Positions 8,397 through 17,494 are shown, counted from the stretch's first letter. The stretch: DNA of 31,564 nucleotides from DAISJD01 sp036821645 (GCA_036821645.1 DAISJD010000026.1:1-31564), one strand, 5' to 3'. The notes: generated by a model not told the origin, from the letters alone. Numbers and translations: made by a program.

Positions 8397-9586
8397 CCGG
8401 CTCGTAAGGCCGTACGGGCCGTAGGCGACAGGAGTTCGCGATAGACCGACAAGGTGCGCGCGCTCATCAAGGCGAGATCGAAGGTTTCCGCGACCCAGGT
8501 GCGGGCGTTGGTTTTCAATTCGGCCCGTTCCTCAAGGCTGAGGCTTAGGGCTGAATCGAGGGCGTCGGCGAGCGATTCTGGATCGTTGGGCGGGATCAAG
8601 AGGCCGGTGACGCCGTCCTTGACCGTTTCGGCGGCCCCCCCATGATGGGTTGCGATCACCGGACGTCCCATGGCTTGCGCCTCGACCGCGACCCTGCCGA
8701 AGCCTTCGGGTTCGACGGAGGCCGAGACGACGACATCCGCCAGCATATAGGCGGCGGGCATATCGCGGCAATCGCCGACGATCTTGATCATGCCTTCTAG
8801 GCCGAGGGATTCTACTTTTTGTTTGATTTCACTCAACAGATGCTTTTTTTGCGTGTCGGAGCCGACGAAGACGACCTGAAGATCGCGCCGCCCCAAGGCG
8901 GCGATGGCGTCGAGGAGAACGAAATGCCCTTTCCAGCGGGTGATGCGCCCCGGTAGCATGATGAGGGGAGCCCCGTCTTCGAGCCGCCAGGTCCCGGCAA
9001 GTTCGATGATGCGCGAAGCGGTGACGAGATCGGGATTGAAGCGGGTGAGATCGATGCCCCGTGGAATGACCCGCAACCGGGCGGGCTCGACCCCGTGGAT
9101 CGTGCGGGCATAGTCGCCGACGAAGTCGGAGATCGCGATCACCCGATCGCCCCGTCCCATGATGCCGTTATAGCGGTGTTTTACGCGCGAGTGCCCGTTG
9201 TACGCAGCATGGAACGTGGTGACGAAGGGGATACCGGTCCCTTGAGCGGCGTAGTACCCGCTCCAGGCCGGTGCCCGTGATCGGGCATGCATGATGTCGA
9301 CCCGTTCTTCGTGTATGAGATCGGTGAGACGCTGAATGTTGCGATAGATCGTCACGGGGTTTTTGCTGTGCAGCGGTAGAGTGATGTGCCGGGCCCCCAG
9401 ATAATCGAGTTCGGCAACCATGCGCCCACCCGATGAGGCGACGATCGCGCGCCAACCGGCCTTGACAAGGGCCGCTGCAATATCGACGGTGCCGCGTTCG
9501 ACGCCGCCACTTTCGAGGGCGGGTAGGATCTGGAGCACACAAGGGGGACGCGCGCCTGTATCGGGGGGATGAGCGATTTTGCTCAT
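8393..9586 (-). CDS. glycosyltransferase family 4 (GT-B)
   Basis: A 397-residue GT4 enzyme. N-terminal domain: VLQILPALESGGVERGTVD, the usual acceptor-domain opening. C-terminal donor domain: LPGRITRWKGHFVLLDAI, then EPEGFGRVAVEAQAMGRPVIATHHGGAAETV, which carries the E-x7-E type motif for nucleotide-sugar binding. It likely adds a sugar during lipopolysaccharide or capsule assembly. The start is uncertain: ATG at 9586 (MSKIAHPP) is chosen, with ATG at 9616 as alternative; neither has a strong Shine-Dalgarno sequence. The gene is divergent from the alpha/beta hydrolase (44 bases apart) and overlaps the GT9 gene by four bases. Confidence 0.87.
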   Translation of the reverse strand: MSKIAHPPDTGARPPCVLQILPALESGGVERGTVDIAAALVKAGWRAIVASSGGRMVAELDYLGARHITLPLHSKNPVTIYRNIQRLTDLIHEERVDIMHARSRAPAWSGYYAAQGTGIPFVTTFHAAYNGHSRVKHRYNGIMGRGDRVIAISDFVGDYARTIHGVEPARLRVIPRGIDLTRFNPDLVTASRIIELAGTWRLEDGAPLIMLPGRITRWKGHFVLLDAIAALGRRDLQVVFVGSDTQKKHLLSEIKQKVESLGLEGMIKIVGDCRDMPAAYMLADVVVSASVEPEGFGRVAVEAQAMGRPVIATHHGGAAETVKDGVTGLLIPPNDPESLADALDSALSLSLEERAELKTNARTWVAETFDLALMSARTLSVYRELLSPTARTALRAG

Positions 9587-9630
9587 GGTCGTATCATCCG
9601 GCAAAGGCAGTGTCATGAAGGAGACGCGGA

Positions 9631-10425
9631 ATGTCAGTGGAATTTTCGTCCGGGTCAAGGGGCAGTGCGCGCGAAGCGAGCGGGATACTACCATGTGAAT
9701 CCGGCGCTGCAATCGCCTACCGACAGGTGACAGGCGATTGCACGGCACCCGGCATCCTCTTTTTGGGCGGTTTTCGCTCCGATATGACCGGCAATAAGGC
9801 AGAGGGGCTCGATTCCTTCTGCCGCGCGCAGGGTTTGGGCTTTACCCGGTTCGATTATCAGGGGCATGGAAGCTCAAGCGGCCGATTCGACTCTTGTACG
9901 CTTGATACGTGGCTTGGCGATGCGGTCGGCGTGCTGGATCATCTGACCGATGGTCCGCAAATTTTGGTCGGATCGAGCATGGGTGGCTGGATCGCCTTTT
10001 TACTGGCCCGCCTCCGCCCCGAACGGGTTCGTGCGATCGTTGCGATCGCACCGGCACTCGATTTTACCGAGACTCTGATCTGGCAGCGTCTGACGTCGGA
10101 TCAGCAGGCTGCGATGGCGGCGGATGGTGGTCTGACGCTTGCGTCATCCTATGATCCCGCCGGTTATCGGATTACCCATGACCTGATCCAGTCGGGGCGC
10201 AAACATCTGTTGCTGGATCGGCCGATCGCCTTTGACGGACCGGTACGGATTCTGCACGGGATGCAAGATACGGATGTGCCCTGGACCCATTCGATCACGG
10301 TGAGCGAGCGACTGAAATCCCCCGACGTCGTCCTCACTTTGATCAAGGATGGCGATCATCGGCTGAGCCGGGATCAGGATCTGACCCGGCTTTATGAGAC
10401 GGTGGCCGCTCTTGGCGCATCATGA
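9631..10425 (+). CDS. alpha/beta hydrolase
   Basis: A 264-residue serine hydrolase. The nucleophile elbow is G-S-S116-M-G (ILVGSSMGGW), the acid is probably Asp213 (HGMQDTDVPW), and the His is His243 (DGDHRLS). The oxyanion-region strand is ILFLGGFRSDM and the FTRFDYQGHGSSSG stretch follows, a pattern close to the ABHD10-like thioesterase/esterase group. No signal peptide is seen, so it acts in the cytoplasm. AAGGAG seven bases before the ATG fixes the start. It stands alone, divergent from the GT4-GT9-thrS genes and convergent with the second GT4 gene. The substrate is unknown. Confidence 0.85.
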   Translation: MSVEFSSGSRGSAREASGILPCESGAAIAYRQVTGDCTAPGILFLGGFRSDMTGNKAEGLDSFCRAQGLGFTRFDYQGHGSSSGRFDSCTLDTWLGDAVGVLDHLTDGPQILVGSSMGGWIAFLLARLRPERVRAIVAIAPALDFTETLIWQRLTSDQQAAMAADGGLTLASSYDPAGYRITHDLIQSGRKHLLLDRPIAFDGPVRILHGMQDTDVPWTHSITVSERLKSPDVVLTLIKDGDHRLSRDQDLTRLYETVAALGAS

Positions 10426-10455
10426 CGGGGATGGAGGGCGATCGCGGCTTGTCGA

Positions 10456-12048
10456 TTACGGTCTTTTTTCCTGTTCTTGCATCACGCGATCGAGGAACCG
10501 TTCCCATTGCGGCAAGATCGCCTGCGGTTTATAGCGTTCGGCCACCACATGGCCGGCCGCGATGAGATCCGCACGCCGCTTGGGTGCGGCATCATCATAA
10601 AGCACGGCTTTCAAGGCTTGAACGAGGCTGGATGTGGCGTAAGGATTGAAGAATTCCGCCGCATCCCCATAGACTTCGCGATGAACCGGAATGTCGGAGG
10701 CGACCGTGACGCCGCCGCAGGTCATGGCTTCGGCGCCGGAATAATCGAACCCCTCGCCGAGGCTTGGGCATACGGTTGCTGCGGCGTGTTTATAAAGCAC
10801 GCGCAGATCGGGGGCCGGGACCGCGTTCAGCATGAAAAGATCGCCGCGATCGATCCATGGCTTAAAGGCGGACGTGATGGCGCCATTGTCCCACCCCAAG
10901 GTACCGACAATGACCAGTTTCAACGTCGGATCTATCTCGGCTTTGATGACTTCCCAGGCTGCAAGCAATCTCAGATGATTTTTACGCGGCTCAATCGTTG
11001 AAACCATCAACAGAAATTTCAAGGGCACGCGGGCGAAGGCACTGGCGTAAAACCGTTCTTTTTCCCGTATCGTCAAAAATTTCGGCAAAAACCCGCTTGC
11101 TTCATAAAGGCGGGCGCGGATGATTTCGGGAACGCGTTCCGGCTTCGATGTTTCATCGAAATAATGTTGCGACACCATATTGTGTATCGTCACACTGCGC
11201 GCCGCCGCTTCGGGATGGATGCGCAACAGATCTTGGCGGGTTGCCTCAGAAACGCAGGCAAACCAACTTTTGTTGCGGACATTGCTGTAGAGGGCTTTGA
11301 AATGGGTTGTCTGGTGGCGCGTTTTTTCGGGGATCGTGTGCGGCATGAACACCGGGATGGCATCGTGATAGCGGATGACCATGGCGGTCTTGCGGTTGAC
11401 GCGGCCCGGATAGGGCGTTTGGCCGATAAACACATCGATGCCGTCCGTTTCGATCACGGGGTAAATCGGCGTGCCGTCGATACCGGTGCGGGCTATTCCG
11501 ATATCATGCAGCAACTTCCAGGGAATCGAACAAATACGAAAGTTTGCGCGCGTCACGAGATTAAAATCGCTGGACGGCAGAGTGCGTGAAAAGAAATTGC
11601 GCCAGATGAAATCTTCGAACGCCTCCGTCTCGAAGCGCGTCATCTTGAGGGTCAAAGCCCGGACGAACAGGCTCATAAAGAACCGAAAGAAACGCCGATT
11701 GAGAAAGCGCGTGATTTTTGCCAATTGGCCTTGATGAATGTCTTCGGAAAGGGAAATAACCGCCTTTGACATCCGATTAAAGCGCCGAGCCGCCGAAAGC
11801 GGTTTTCCGAAGCGCGCCTGCTTGATGGCAGTTCCTTTGCCGAGCATGCGATGGGGTGATTGGATCATCCCTTCTACTGTGACGTGGGGTAGCTCGCACA
11901 ATCCCTTGAAAAGCAGGCGTACTTCCTGTGGGATCCCGGCAAATCCCTCCATTGCCGGACGCATTTCTAGGAGAATGGATATTTTTTTATGATCATTAAC
12001 TGGAACGGTATTGTGTTCCTGTGGCTTCTTATCGTCTACAGGGCTCAT
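10456..12048 (-). CDS. large glycosyltransferase, GT4/group 1
   Basis: A 530-residue GT-B glycosyltransferase, longer than usual because of an N-terminal domain of about 330 residues rich in basic and aromatic residues. The opening KISILLEMRPAMEGFAGIPQEVR is like the mannosyltransferase-type GT4 proteins. The donor domain begins at FLLMVSTIEPRKNHLRLLAAWE and includes LYKHAAATVCPSLGEGFDYSGAEAMTCGGVTVASD, with the family's EGFG-like acidic site. ATG at 12048 is chosen over a TTG at 12069; AAGGAA lies ten bases upstream. It is a single gene, convergent with the hydrolase (30 bases) and next to an AT-rich island, and it probably builds a surface polysaccharide. Confidence 0.85.
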   Translation of the reverse strand: MSPVDDKKPQEHNTVPVNDHKKISILLEMRPAMEGFAGIPQEVRLLFKGLCELPHVTVEGMIQSPHRMLGKGTAIKQARFGKPLSAARRFNRMSKAVISLSEDIHQGQLAKITRFLNRRFFRFFMSLFVRALTLKMTRFETEAFEDFIWRNFFSRTLPSSDFNLVTRANFRICSIPWKLLHDIGIARTGIDGTPIYPVIETDGIDVFIGQTPYPGRVNRKTAMVIRYHDAIPVFMPHTIPEKTRHQTTHFKALYSNVRNKSWFACVSEATRQDLLRIHPEAAARSVTIHNMVSQHYFDETSKPERVPEIIRARLYEASGFLPKFLTIREKERFYASAFARVPLKFLLMVSTIEPRKNHLRLLAAWEVIKAEIDPTLKLVIVGTLGWDNGAITSAFKPWIDRGDLFMLNAVPAPDLRVLYKHAAATVCPSLGEGFDYSGAEAMTCGGVTVASDIPVHREVYGDAAEFFNPYATSSLVQALKAVLYDDAAPKRRADLIAAGHVVAERYKPQAILPQWERFLDRVMQEQEKRP

Positions 12049-12069
12049 TATCGATCGGTTCCTTAACAA

Positions 12070-12410
12070 AAATCTCTCAATTGCTGCGATATGACTTTGT
12101 TTTGTCGTAACCGTCGTTTTGTGAGGGTTTTTCGATCAAAATGAAACAAAAAACACGCATAAGATCCTGTCGGTTCCTGTGACGGTGCGATGGGCGGGGC
12201 GCTGTGGCCGTCGTCTTTTACTACCTACCTGATATTGCATAATCTAAAAAATAAAAACATGGAAATAAAAAAAGCGTGATAAAGTATATATTATAATTTT
12301 TTGTATTTCTGCTGCGATTTTTATATATTATGAGATTATTTACGTGTTTGTTATATTTTAAGTTTCTATTTTTTATCAATAATTATTCAATAAAGGTGTA
12401 TTTTCGTATT
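12070..12410. other. intergenic stretch with very AT-rich island
   Basis: No gene or terminator is visible between the second GT4 gene and pyrC. Within it, 12241-12420 holds 35 G/C in 180 bases (about 19 % GC), against roughly 60 % around it. The part nearest 12050-12240 is mixed and should hold the promoter for the GT4 gene, but I cannot pick a clear -35/-10 pair. Confidence 0.8.
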
Positions 12411-13463
12411 TTATTCGAGCAGCGCCCAATCGATCGTTTCTCCGGCCCGAAATGGGGTGAGGCAACCGATTTCCGGATTGACCGATGGCGGGACCGTCAT
12501 CGGGCGGCGGATGAGGGTGATCCTGGTCTCGTTCGGGGGCAGACCATAAAAGCGTGGCCCGTTCAGACTGGCAAAAGCCTCAAACCGATGAAGCGCATCG
12601 CACTGATCGAACACATCGATATAGGATTGCAACGCTGTCGGGGCGCAGAAAATCCCGGCACAACCGCAGGCCGATTCTTTGGCCGATTGGGCGTGGGGGG
12701 CCGTATCCGTGCCCAGAAAAAACCGGTCGCTGTTGCCGGTGACGGCTTGCCGCAGGGCCTGACGGTGATGCTCGCGTTTTGCCACGGGCAGGCAATAGGC
12801 ATGGGGGCGCAGGCCGCCGGCAAAGAGGGCGTTGCGGTTGATGATCAGATGATGGGGCGTGACGGTGGCCCCAATGCCGGGTTCGGCATGCAGCACATAG
12901 GCGGCCGCCTCGGCGGTGGTGATATGTTCAAACACGATTTTAAGGCTCGGAACGCGGGTGCGCAATGGGATCAGGACCCGGTCGATGAACACAGCCTCTC
13001 GGTCGAAAATATCCACATCCGGGTCGGTGACTTCGCCGTGAACCAAAAGAGGCATGCCGTGATCGGCCATGCGTTCCAGCACGGGGGTGAGGGACAAGAG
13101 ATCCGTCACGCCGTGGGCAGCATTGGTCGTCGCATGGGCCGGATAGAGTTTGACCGCCAAAAACGCGCCTTTTTCCACCCCCTCGTCGATCATGGCCGGT
13201 GTGGTTCTGTCGGTGAGATAGCAGACCATCAACGGCTGAAACGCGGAGCCCGCTGGCAAGGCGGCAAGGATGCGCGCCCGGTAGGCCAGGGCTGCTGCGG
13301 CATCGACGATCGGGGGGGTGAGATTCGGCATCACGATCGCGCGACCGAATTGGGCCGCCGTATAAGGCAGAACCGCCGCCAACATCGCCCCATCGCGCAG
13401 ATGCACATGCCAATCATCCGGTTGGCGCAGCGTGATTTCGGTTACGGGGGGTGCGTCGGGCAT
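12411..13463 (-). CDS. pyrC: dihydroorotase (class II)
   Basis: A 350-residue dihydroorotase of the short, homodimeric E. coli PyrC type, the third step of pyrimidine synthesis (cyclisation of carbamoyl aspartate). The metal pair His19-x-His21 (DWHVHLRDG), the carboxylated Lys105 (AVKLYPA), and the later LLVHGEV, VFEHITTAEA and LGTDTAPH blocks are all present. The substrate-binding MPNLTPPI is also seen. ATG at 13463 matches the family start, although the ribosome-binding site is weak. It is 69 bases after the EamA gene on the same strand and ends at the AT-rich island. Confidence 0.95.
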   Translation of the reverse strand: MPDAPPVTEITLRQPDDWHVHLRDGAMLAAVLPYTAAQFGRAIVMPNLTPPIVDAAAALAYRARILAALPAGSAFQPLMVCYLTDRTTPAMIDEGVEKGAFLAVKLYPAHATTNAAHGVTDLLSLTPVLERMADHGMPLLVHGEVTDPDVDIFDREAVFIDRVLIPLRTRVPSLKIVFEHITTAEAAAYVLHAEPGIGATVTPHHLIINRNALFAGGLRPHAYCLPVAKREHHRQALRQAVTGNSDRFFLGTDTAPHAQSAKESACGCAGIFCAPTALQSYIDVFDQCDALHRFEAFASLNGPRFYGLPPNETRITLIRRPMTVPPSVNPEIGCLTPFRAGETIDWALLE

Positions 13464-13532
13464 CGTGTTTACCGGATAGGGATCGTTTGACGGGCGACAC
13501 CCTCTCTCGAAACCGGGGGGCGGTCAAGCGTC

Positions 13533-14450
13533 TCATCGCAGTGCCGAAGGTGGGCGCACCCCGCGGATCAGCAAAAGGCCGCTCGCCACGATCAGTCCCG
13601 CCCCGATCAGCAGGAATAGATCCGGTCTTTCCCCCCAAAACACGAACCCCAGTCCCGCGCCCAGCGGCAAGGACAGATAGCCCAGCGGGGCGACGAGAGG
13701 GGGTGGGGCCAGGGAAAATCCCCGAATGAGGGCAATTTGACCGACGCCACCCAATAAACCGACGGCCACCAGGACCGGCCATGCCTGAAGCGAGGGGGAA
13801 ACCCACAGCCAGGGCAAGGCCGCCCCGCTCATCAACAGTGAGAAAAGCGTAAAGCTCAGCACCGTGACCGTTCTCGTATCGACGGCAGATAATTTACGGA
13901 CGGCAATCATGGAGATCGCGTAGCACAAACTGCCGGCGATGGCGATGAGGGCGGCCGGTTGGATCACGTCGAGACCGGGGCGCAGAATGACGAGGACGCC
14001 GCAGAACCCCATCGCGACCAATCCCCAATCGCGCCCCCGCGCCCATTCGCCCAGGAAAGGGCCGCTCAAGCCGTTGATCCAGAAGGCATCGGCAAAGCCC
14101 AAGGCGACGGCATCGGCAAGCGGAAGATGACCGATGGCAAAGAAGAAACAGACCAGGGCTGCAAAGCCGCTGATCGCGCGCACCGCCTGAAGACGCGGGC
14201 GATGAGAGGTGAAGGCCCGATAGCCTTCGGTGCGGATGCCGGGCACCAGGGTTGCGAGTGCGAAGAGGCTGCGAAAAAACACCAGTTCAAGCACCGGAAG
14301 CTCGCTCAACAACGATTTTGAGACGGCGTTCATCGTGCCGTAGATCAGCACCGAGACGAGCATCCAGCCGATACCGGCCATCGTGTCGCGCGGCACCGGC
14401 GGCCCGGAACGATCGCGATCTATCCGGTCTCGGACCGGCGGGGCTGACAT
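13533..14450 (-). CDS. EamA/DMT-family transporter
   Basis: A 305-residue membrane protein with about ten hydrophobic segments arranged as two EamA repeats. Examples are GWMLVSVLIYGTMNAVSK at the start, LVCFFFAIGHLPLADAVALGF in the first repeat, and GGVGQIALIRGFSLAPPPLVAPLGYLSLPLGAGLGFVFWGE in the second. The proline-rich APLGYL region before the last helices is typical of this family of drug/metabolite exporters. ATG at 14450 is chosen over GTG at 14462; AGGTGG lies upstream. Its substrate is unknown. It is divergent from the rluA-like gene and may be co-transcribed with pyrC downstream. Confidence 0.85.
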   Translation of the reverse strand: MSAPPVRDRIDRDRSGPPVPRDTMAGIGWMLVSVLIYGTMNAVSKSLLSELPVLELVFFRSLFALATLVPGIRTEGYRAFTSHRPRLQAVRAISGFAALVCFFFAIGHLPLADAVALGFADAFWINGLSGPFLGEWARGRDWGLVAMGFCGVLVILRPGLDVIQPAALIAIAGSLCYAISMIAVRKLSAVDTRTVTVLSFTLFSLLMSGAALPWLWVSPSLQAWPVLVAVGLLGGVGQIALIRGFSLAPPPLVAPLGYLSLPLGAGLGFVFWGERPDLFLLIGAGLIVASGLLLIRGVRPPSALR

Positions 14451-14536
14451 AATGGGGGCCACCTTTGGATTTCTTGCGGGAGACGAGACGCAAAAGCGCT
14501 TGCAGGGGCGGCGATCATCGCCTTTTATCCCTTCTT

Positions 14537-15247
14537 ATGACCGATCTCACCCTGCGCGTCCTGTTTCAGGATACACATCTTATCGTCTTGGACAAGCCGC
14601 CCGGCCTGCCGGTTCATGGCGGCCCATCGGGCAAGGCCTCGCTCGAAGATTATTTCCCGCAGTTGGCGACGGCGCGGGGGGGCGTGCCGGTTGCGGCCCA
14701 TCGCCTCGACCAAGATACGAGCGGGTGCTTGATCCTCGCCCGTCACGACAAGGCGCGCAGTCGTCTCGGTCGTCTGTTCGAGGCGGGGGCGATCACCAAG
14801 ACTTATTGGGCGATTGTGGCCGGTGGGCCCGTGGCCGAAGCCGGTCTCATCGATCGGCCGATCGCCAAAATTTCGAGCGCTGCTGCCGGTTGGCGCATGG
14901 TGCCCGATCCCGCCGGGCGACCCGCGGTGACAGGGTGGCAGGTTCTGGGGCGCGGCATCGACGCCGCCGGCCGATCGATCGCGTGTCTCGCCCTCATGCC
15001 GCAGACGGGGCGAACCCATCAGTTGCGCGTCCATTTGGCCGCCGCCGGATGGCCGATTCTGGGCGATCCCGTCTATGGTGACGGGGTGAAGGGGGCGGGG
15101 CCCTGCCTCATGCTCCATGCCCGCTCGCTTGTCGTGCCGTATCGGACGGATGGTCCCGCCCTCATTGCGACGGCCCCACCGCCCGCCGCGTTTCGCGCCG
15201 TCTTAGACGGGCTTACCCCCCGATTTTATACCGGCGATCCAAACTGA
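14537..15247 (+). CDS. RluA-family RNA pseudouridine synthase
   Basis: A 236-residue pseudouridine synthase with the conserved start ILFQD-THLIVLDKPPGLPVHGG and the catalytic loop HRLDQDTSGCLI, where the first Asp is the catalytic residue. The later LMPQTGRTHQLRVHLAAAGWPILGDPVYG is also conserved. No N-terminal S4 domain is present, so it is a short family member and the target (rRNA or tRNA) cannot be given. ATG at 14537 is the family-consistent start despite lacking a clear Shine-Dalgarno sequence. Its last 35 bases overlap the 3' end of the DUF1045 gene on the other strand. Confidence 0.9.
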   Translation: MTDLTLRVLFQDTHLIVLDKPPGLPVHGGPSGKASLEDYFPQLATARGGVPVAAHRLDQDTSGCLILARHDKARSRLGRLFEAGAITKTYWAIVAGGPVAEAGLIDRPIAKISSAAAGWRMVPDPAGRPAVTGWQVLGRGIDAAGRSIACLALMPQTGRTHQLRVHLAAAGWPILGDPVYGDGVKGAGPCLMLHARSLVVPYRTDGPALIATAPPPAAFRAVLDGLTPRFYTGDPN

Positions 15248-15902
15248 ACGGGTGCAGGCGATCCGGCTGGCTGAAGAGGGCGAGATCGAGCGGCACGGGG
15301 TTTTGTAGGGCCGGGGCGAAATAATCGGCAAGCCACGGTTTCAGCATCGCGCGTTCCCCGTCGGGCAAGCGGGCCGTGAGCGTGATGTGAAAGCGAAAGC
15401 AATCGAAAACATAAGGATAGCCCCAGCGCACGAGATGGGCCTCTTGGGCGCGCGTAAGCCCTGCCTTGCGCCGTTCAGCCAGGGATTCCGGCGTTTGTTC
15501 CGCACGAAATCGATCGAAACGCACCGTAGCGAGATCCGCGAGCCGCATCACGGGGGCGATCCGGTGGGGTGGCACCAAGGCCAAGAACCCATCGAGTTCG
15601 CGCAACACCAATGGCACCGGGGGTAAAGTCTGGATTTCGAGGCCGAAGGCCCTGATCGCGGCATCGAAGGCCGCAGGCGTGCGTCCCACCGCAAGGGCCA
15701 ATGGGGCTTTCAATGTTGCGTGCGGGCCGTAATGGCGGGCGGACTTGGTCCATTCGAGCCAGGTTTCATGGCTGAGCCAGGGGGGGAGTTCTGGGGCAAG
15801 ATCGCGCCCGGTTTGGGGGTCGCGGCCCAGCCATTGGCATAAATGCGCCCATAACGGATGTTCACGCGGTGGAACGGCATAAAGCGCGTAACGGGCGGTC
15901 AT
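15213..15902 (-). CDS. DUF1045 (TIGR03223) phosphonate-associated 2H-like protein
   Basis: A 229-residue protein of the phn-operon family TIGR03223. Two H-x-T/S-type motifs appear: GPHATLKAPLALAV (about residues 67-75) and FHITLTARL (about 175-183), the pattern of the 2H phosphoesterase fold. In phosphonate operons this family is found with C-P lyase genes and may handle cyclic ribose phosphate intermediates; the reaction is not established here. ATG at 15902 has GGAG six bases upstream. It is the leftmost phosphonate-linked gene in the window, divergent from phnC and convergent (35-base overlap) with the pseudouridine synthase. Confidence 0.85.
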   Translation of the reverse strand: MTARYALYAVPPREHPLWAHLCQWLGRDPQTGRDLAPELPPWLSHETWLEWTKSARHYGPHATLKAPLALAVGRTPAAFDAAIRAFGLEIQTLPPVPLVLRELDGFLALVPPHRIAPVMRLADLATVRFDRFRAEQTPESLAERRKAGLTRAQEAHLVRWGYPYVFDCFRFHITLTARLPDGERAMLKPWLADYFAPALQNPVPLDLALFSQPDRLHPFSLDRRYKIGG

Positions 15903-16470
15903 TCCTATCTCCGACCATTGACATGGCATGTAAGCGGACGCCGCGTGTTCGCGGCATCGCGATGATGTGGGGGTGCGACCGGTCATCGCTCGGCGACCGC
16001 AGTCGCGGCAATCCGGTTCCGTTTCGATAGAATGGCAAAAAGAATCTTGATGTTAAACTGGTCAGTGCCTCTTGCGATCCAAACGATCGCGTCAGAATCG
16101 ATTGGCCCCTAGAGATAAGCTAACCCAAGCAAAATGTCAGCACCTGAGCTGCGTTTGAGGCAAAACCATCTTTCATCGGCCCATCGCGGCCGGATCGTTT
16201 CGCTGGACGGGGCAATTGTCGTATAAGCTTCATAAAAGTGACGCGTCTTCGTCATATCGGGACGGTAGGCATGATCCGGTGCGCGTGGCCCCATCCCGAA
16301 GGCGGGTGGTCGCCATCTTTTCTTGTGCGTATATCATTGGGTGCTTGCGGAGAACGAGCTCGGTCGGTAGGCAGTTACCCGTGATTGCGTTTATTCAGAA
16401 AAAGGTCAGGGATGATGGCCGGTTCTTGCGGATCGACACAGCGTTCAAGACAAATGAGGAGCCCGTTCGG
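15903..16470. other. 568-base divergent intergenic region between DUF1045 gene and phnC
   Basis: No coding frame with conserved content is visible; the frame upstream of phnC stays open from 16216 but carries no recognisable motif. It probably contains promoters in both directions. A weak Pho-box-like site, TTGTCGT-ATAA-GCTTCAT at 16216-16233, matches the CTGTCAT-N4-CTGTCAT consensus at 9 of 14 positions, too poor for a firm call. Confidence 0.6.
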
Positions 16471-17334
16471 GTGCAGCCGATGACCGCAGCGGTTGAGATT
16501 AAGGATCTCAATAAGCATTTCAATGGTGCCAAAAAAGCGCTCAGTGCCGTCTCTCTCGTGATTGAACCGGGCGAGATGGTTGCGTTGATCGGGGCTTCGG
16601 GGTCGGGGAAATCGACCTTGCTGCGCCATATTGCCGGTCTAGTCGCGGCCGATCGCGGGACGGGCGGAACCGTGCACGTGGCAGGGCGGGTCATCCAGTC
16701 CGAGGGACGGATTTCCGGCAATATTCGCAAATGCCGCACCCGAATCGGATTTATTTTTCAGCAATTCAATCTCGTCGGCAGGCTCAGCGTCGAAACCAAC
16801 GTGTTGTGCGGCCTCTTGTCTCGCGTGCCGTTGTGGCGCTCGTTGCCGGGTTGGTTTACAGCGACCGAAAAGGCGCTTGCCATGGCGGCCTTGACCCGCG
16901 TCGGGATTGCCCAACATGCCAAGCGCCGTGCGTCCACCCTGTCGGGCGGTCAGCAGCAGCGTGCGGCGATTGCCCGGACTCTGGTCCAAGAGGCCTCCCT
17001 CATCCTAGCCGATGAACCGATCGCCTCGCTCGATCCTGAATCCCTGCGCAAGGTGATGGAAACCTTGGCCGATATCAATCGGGTCGATGGGATCACAGTG
17101 ATCGTCACTCTGCATCAGGTCGATGTGGCGCGGCGATATTGCCATCGCGTCGTGGCCCTGCGCGAGGGAGCAATCGTCTTCGACGGTCCGGCCTCAAGCC
17201 TGAGCGACGAGCGGCTGCGCGCGATTTACGGTGCCGAGGCGGATTATATGACGGGTCAGGCGGTGCCGCCGGTACGCGGTGAACAGGCCACCCCATGGCA
17301 CCCCGCGATCGAGACGGCCGCTGCTGTCTCTTAA
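16471..17334 (+). CDS. phnC: phosphonate ABC transporter ATP-binding protein
   Basis: A 287-residue ABC ATPase of the PhnC type. Walker A is GASGSGKST at 41-49, the Q-loop is FIFQQFNLV, the signature is TLSGGQQQRAAIARTL, and Walker B is LILADEPIASLDP; the H-loop is TLHQVDVA. It drives uptake by the PhnD/PhnE complex. The GTG at 16471 is taken as start because AGGAG lies nine bases upstream; ATG at 16480 is an alternative, while the long open frame back to 16216 is not coding-like. phnD follows 160 bases later on the same strand with no clear terminator between, so they probably form an operon. Confidence 0.92.
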   Translation: MQPMTAAVEIKDLNKHFNGAKKALSAVSLVIEPGEMVALIGASGSGKSTLLRHIAGLVAADRGTGGTVHVAGRVIQSEGRISGNIRKCRTRIGFIFQQFNLVGRLSVETNVLCGLLSRVPLWRSLPGWFTATEKALAMAALTRVGIAQHAKRRASTLSGGQQQRAAIARTLVQEASLILADEPIASLDPESLRKVMETLADINRVDGITVIVTLHQVDVARRYCHRVVALREGAIVFDGPASSLSDERLRAIYGAEADYMTGQAVPPVRGEQATPWHPAIETAAAVS

Positions 17335-17494
17335 AAAAAACCCTCCCGATAGACGATGGTACGAGATTTTTTTAGCGGGCCGCTGCATCGATTGTCATAA
17401 ATTGCTGCTAAAGCGTGCTGGCGAATGATTTTGGTATGGATCCAGGGTTCGCCCCAAGATCGATCATAACCGATGGCATGGAGGCCAAGACAGA

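Noticed and set aside
12330..13490. Long plus-strand frame opposite pyrC
   Set aside because: It has no recognisable domain, begins in the AT-rich island, and mirrors pyrC codons.
16216..16470. Open frame extending phnC by about 85 residues
   Set aside because: The added residues show no ABC ATPase content, and a good AGGAG with GTG is found at 16471.
17392..17409. Possible Pho box before phnD (TTGTCAT half-site)
   Set aside because: The second repeat is poor (TGCTGCT) and no -10 lies at the right distance; likely coincidence.
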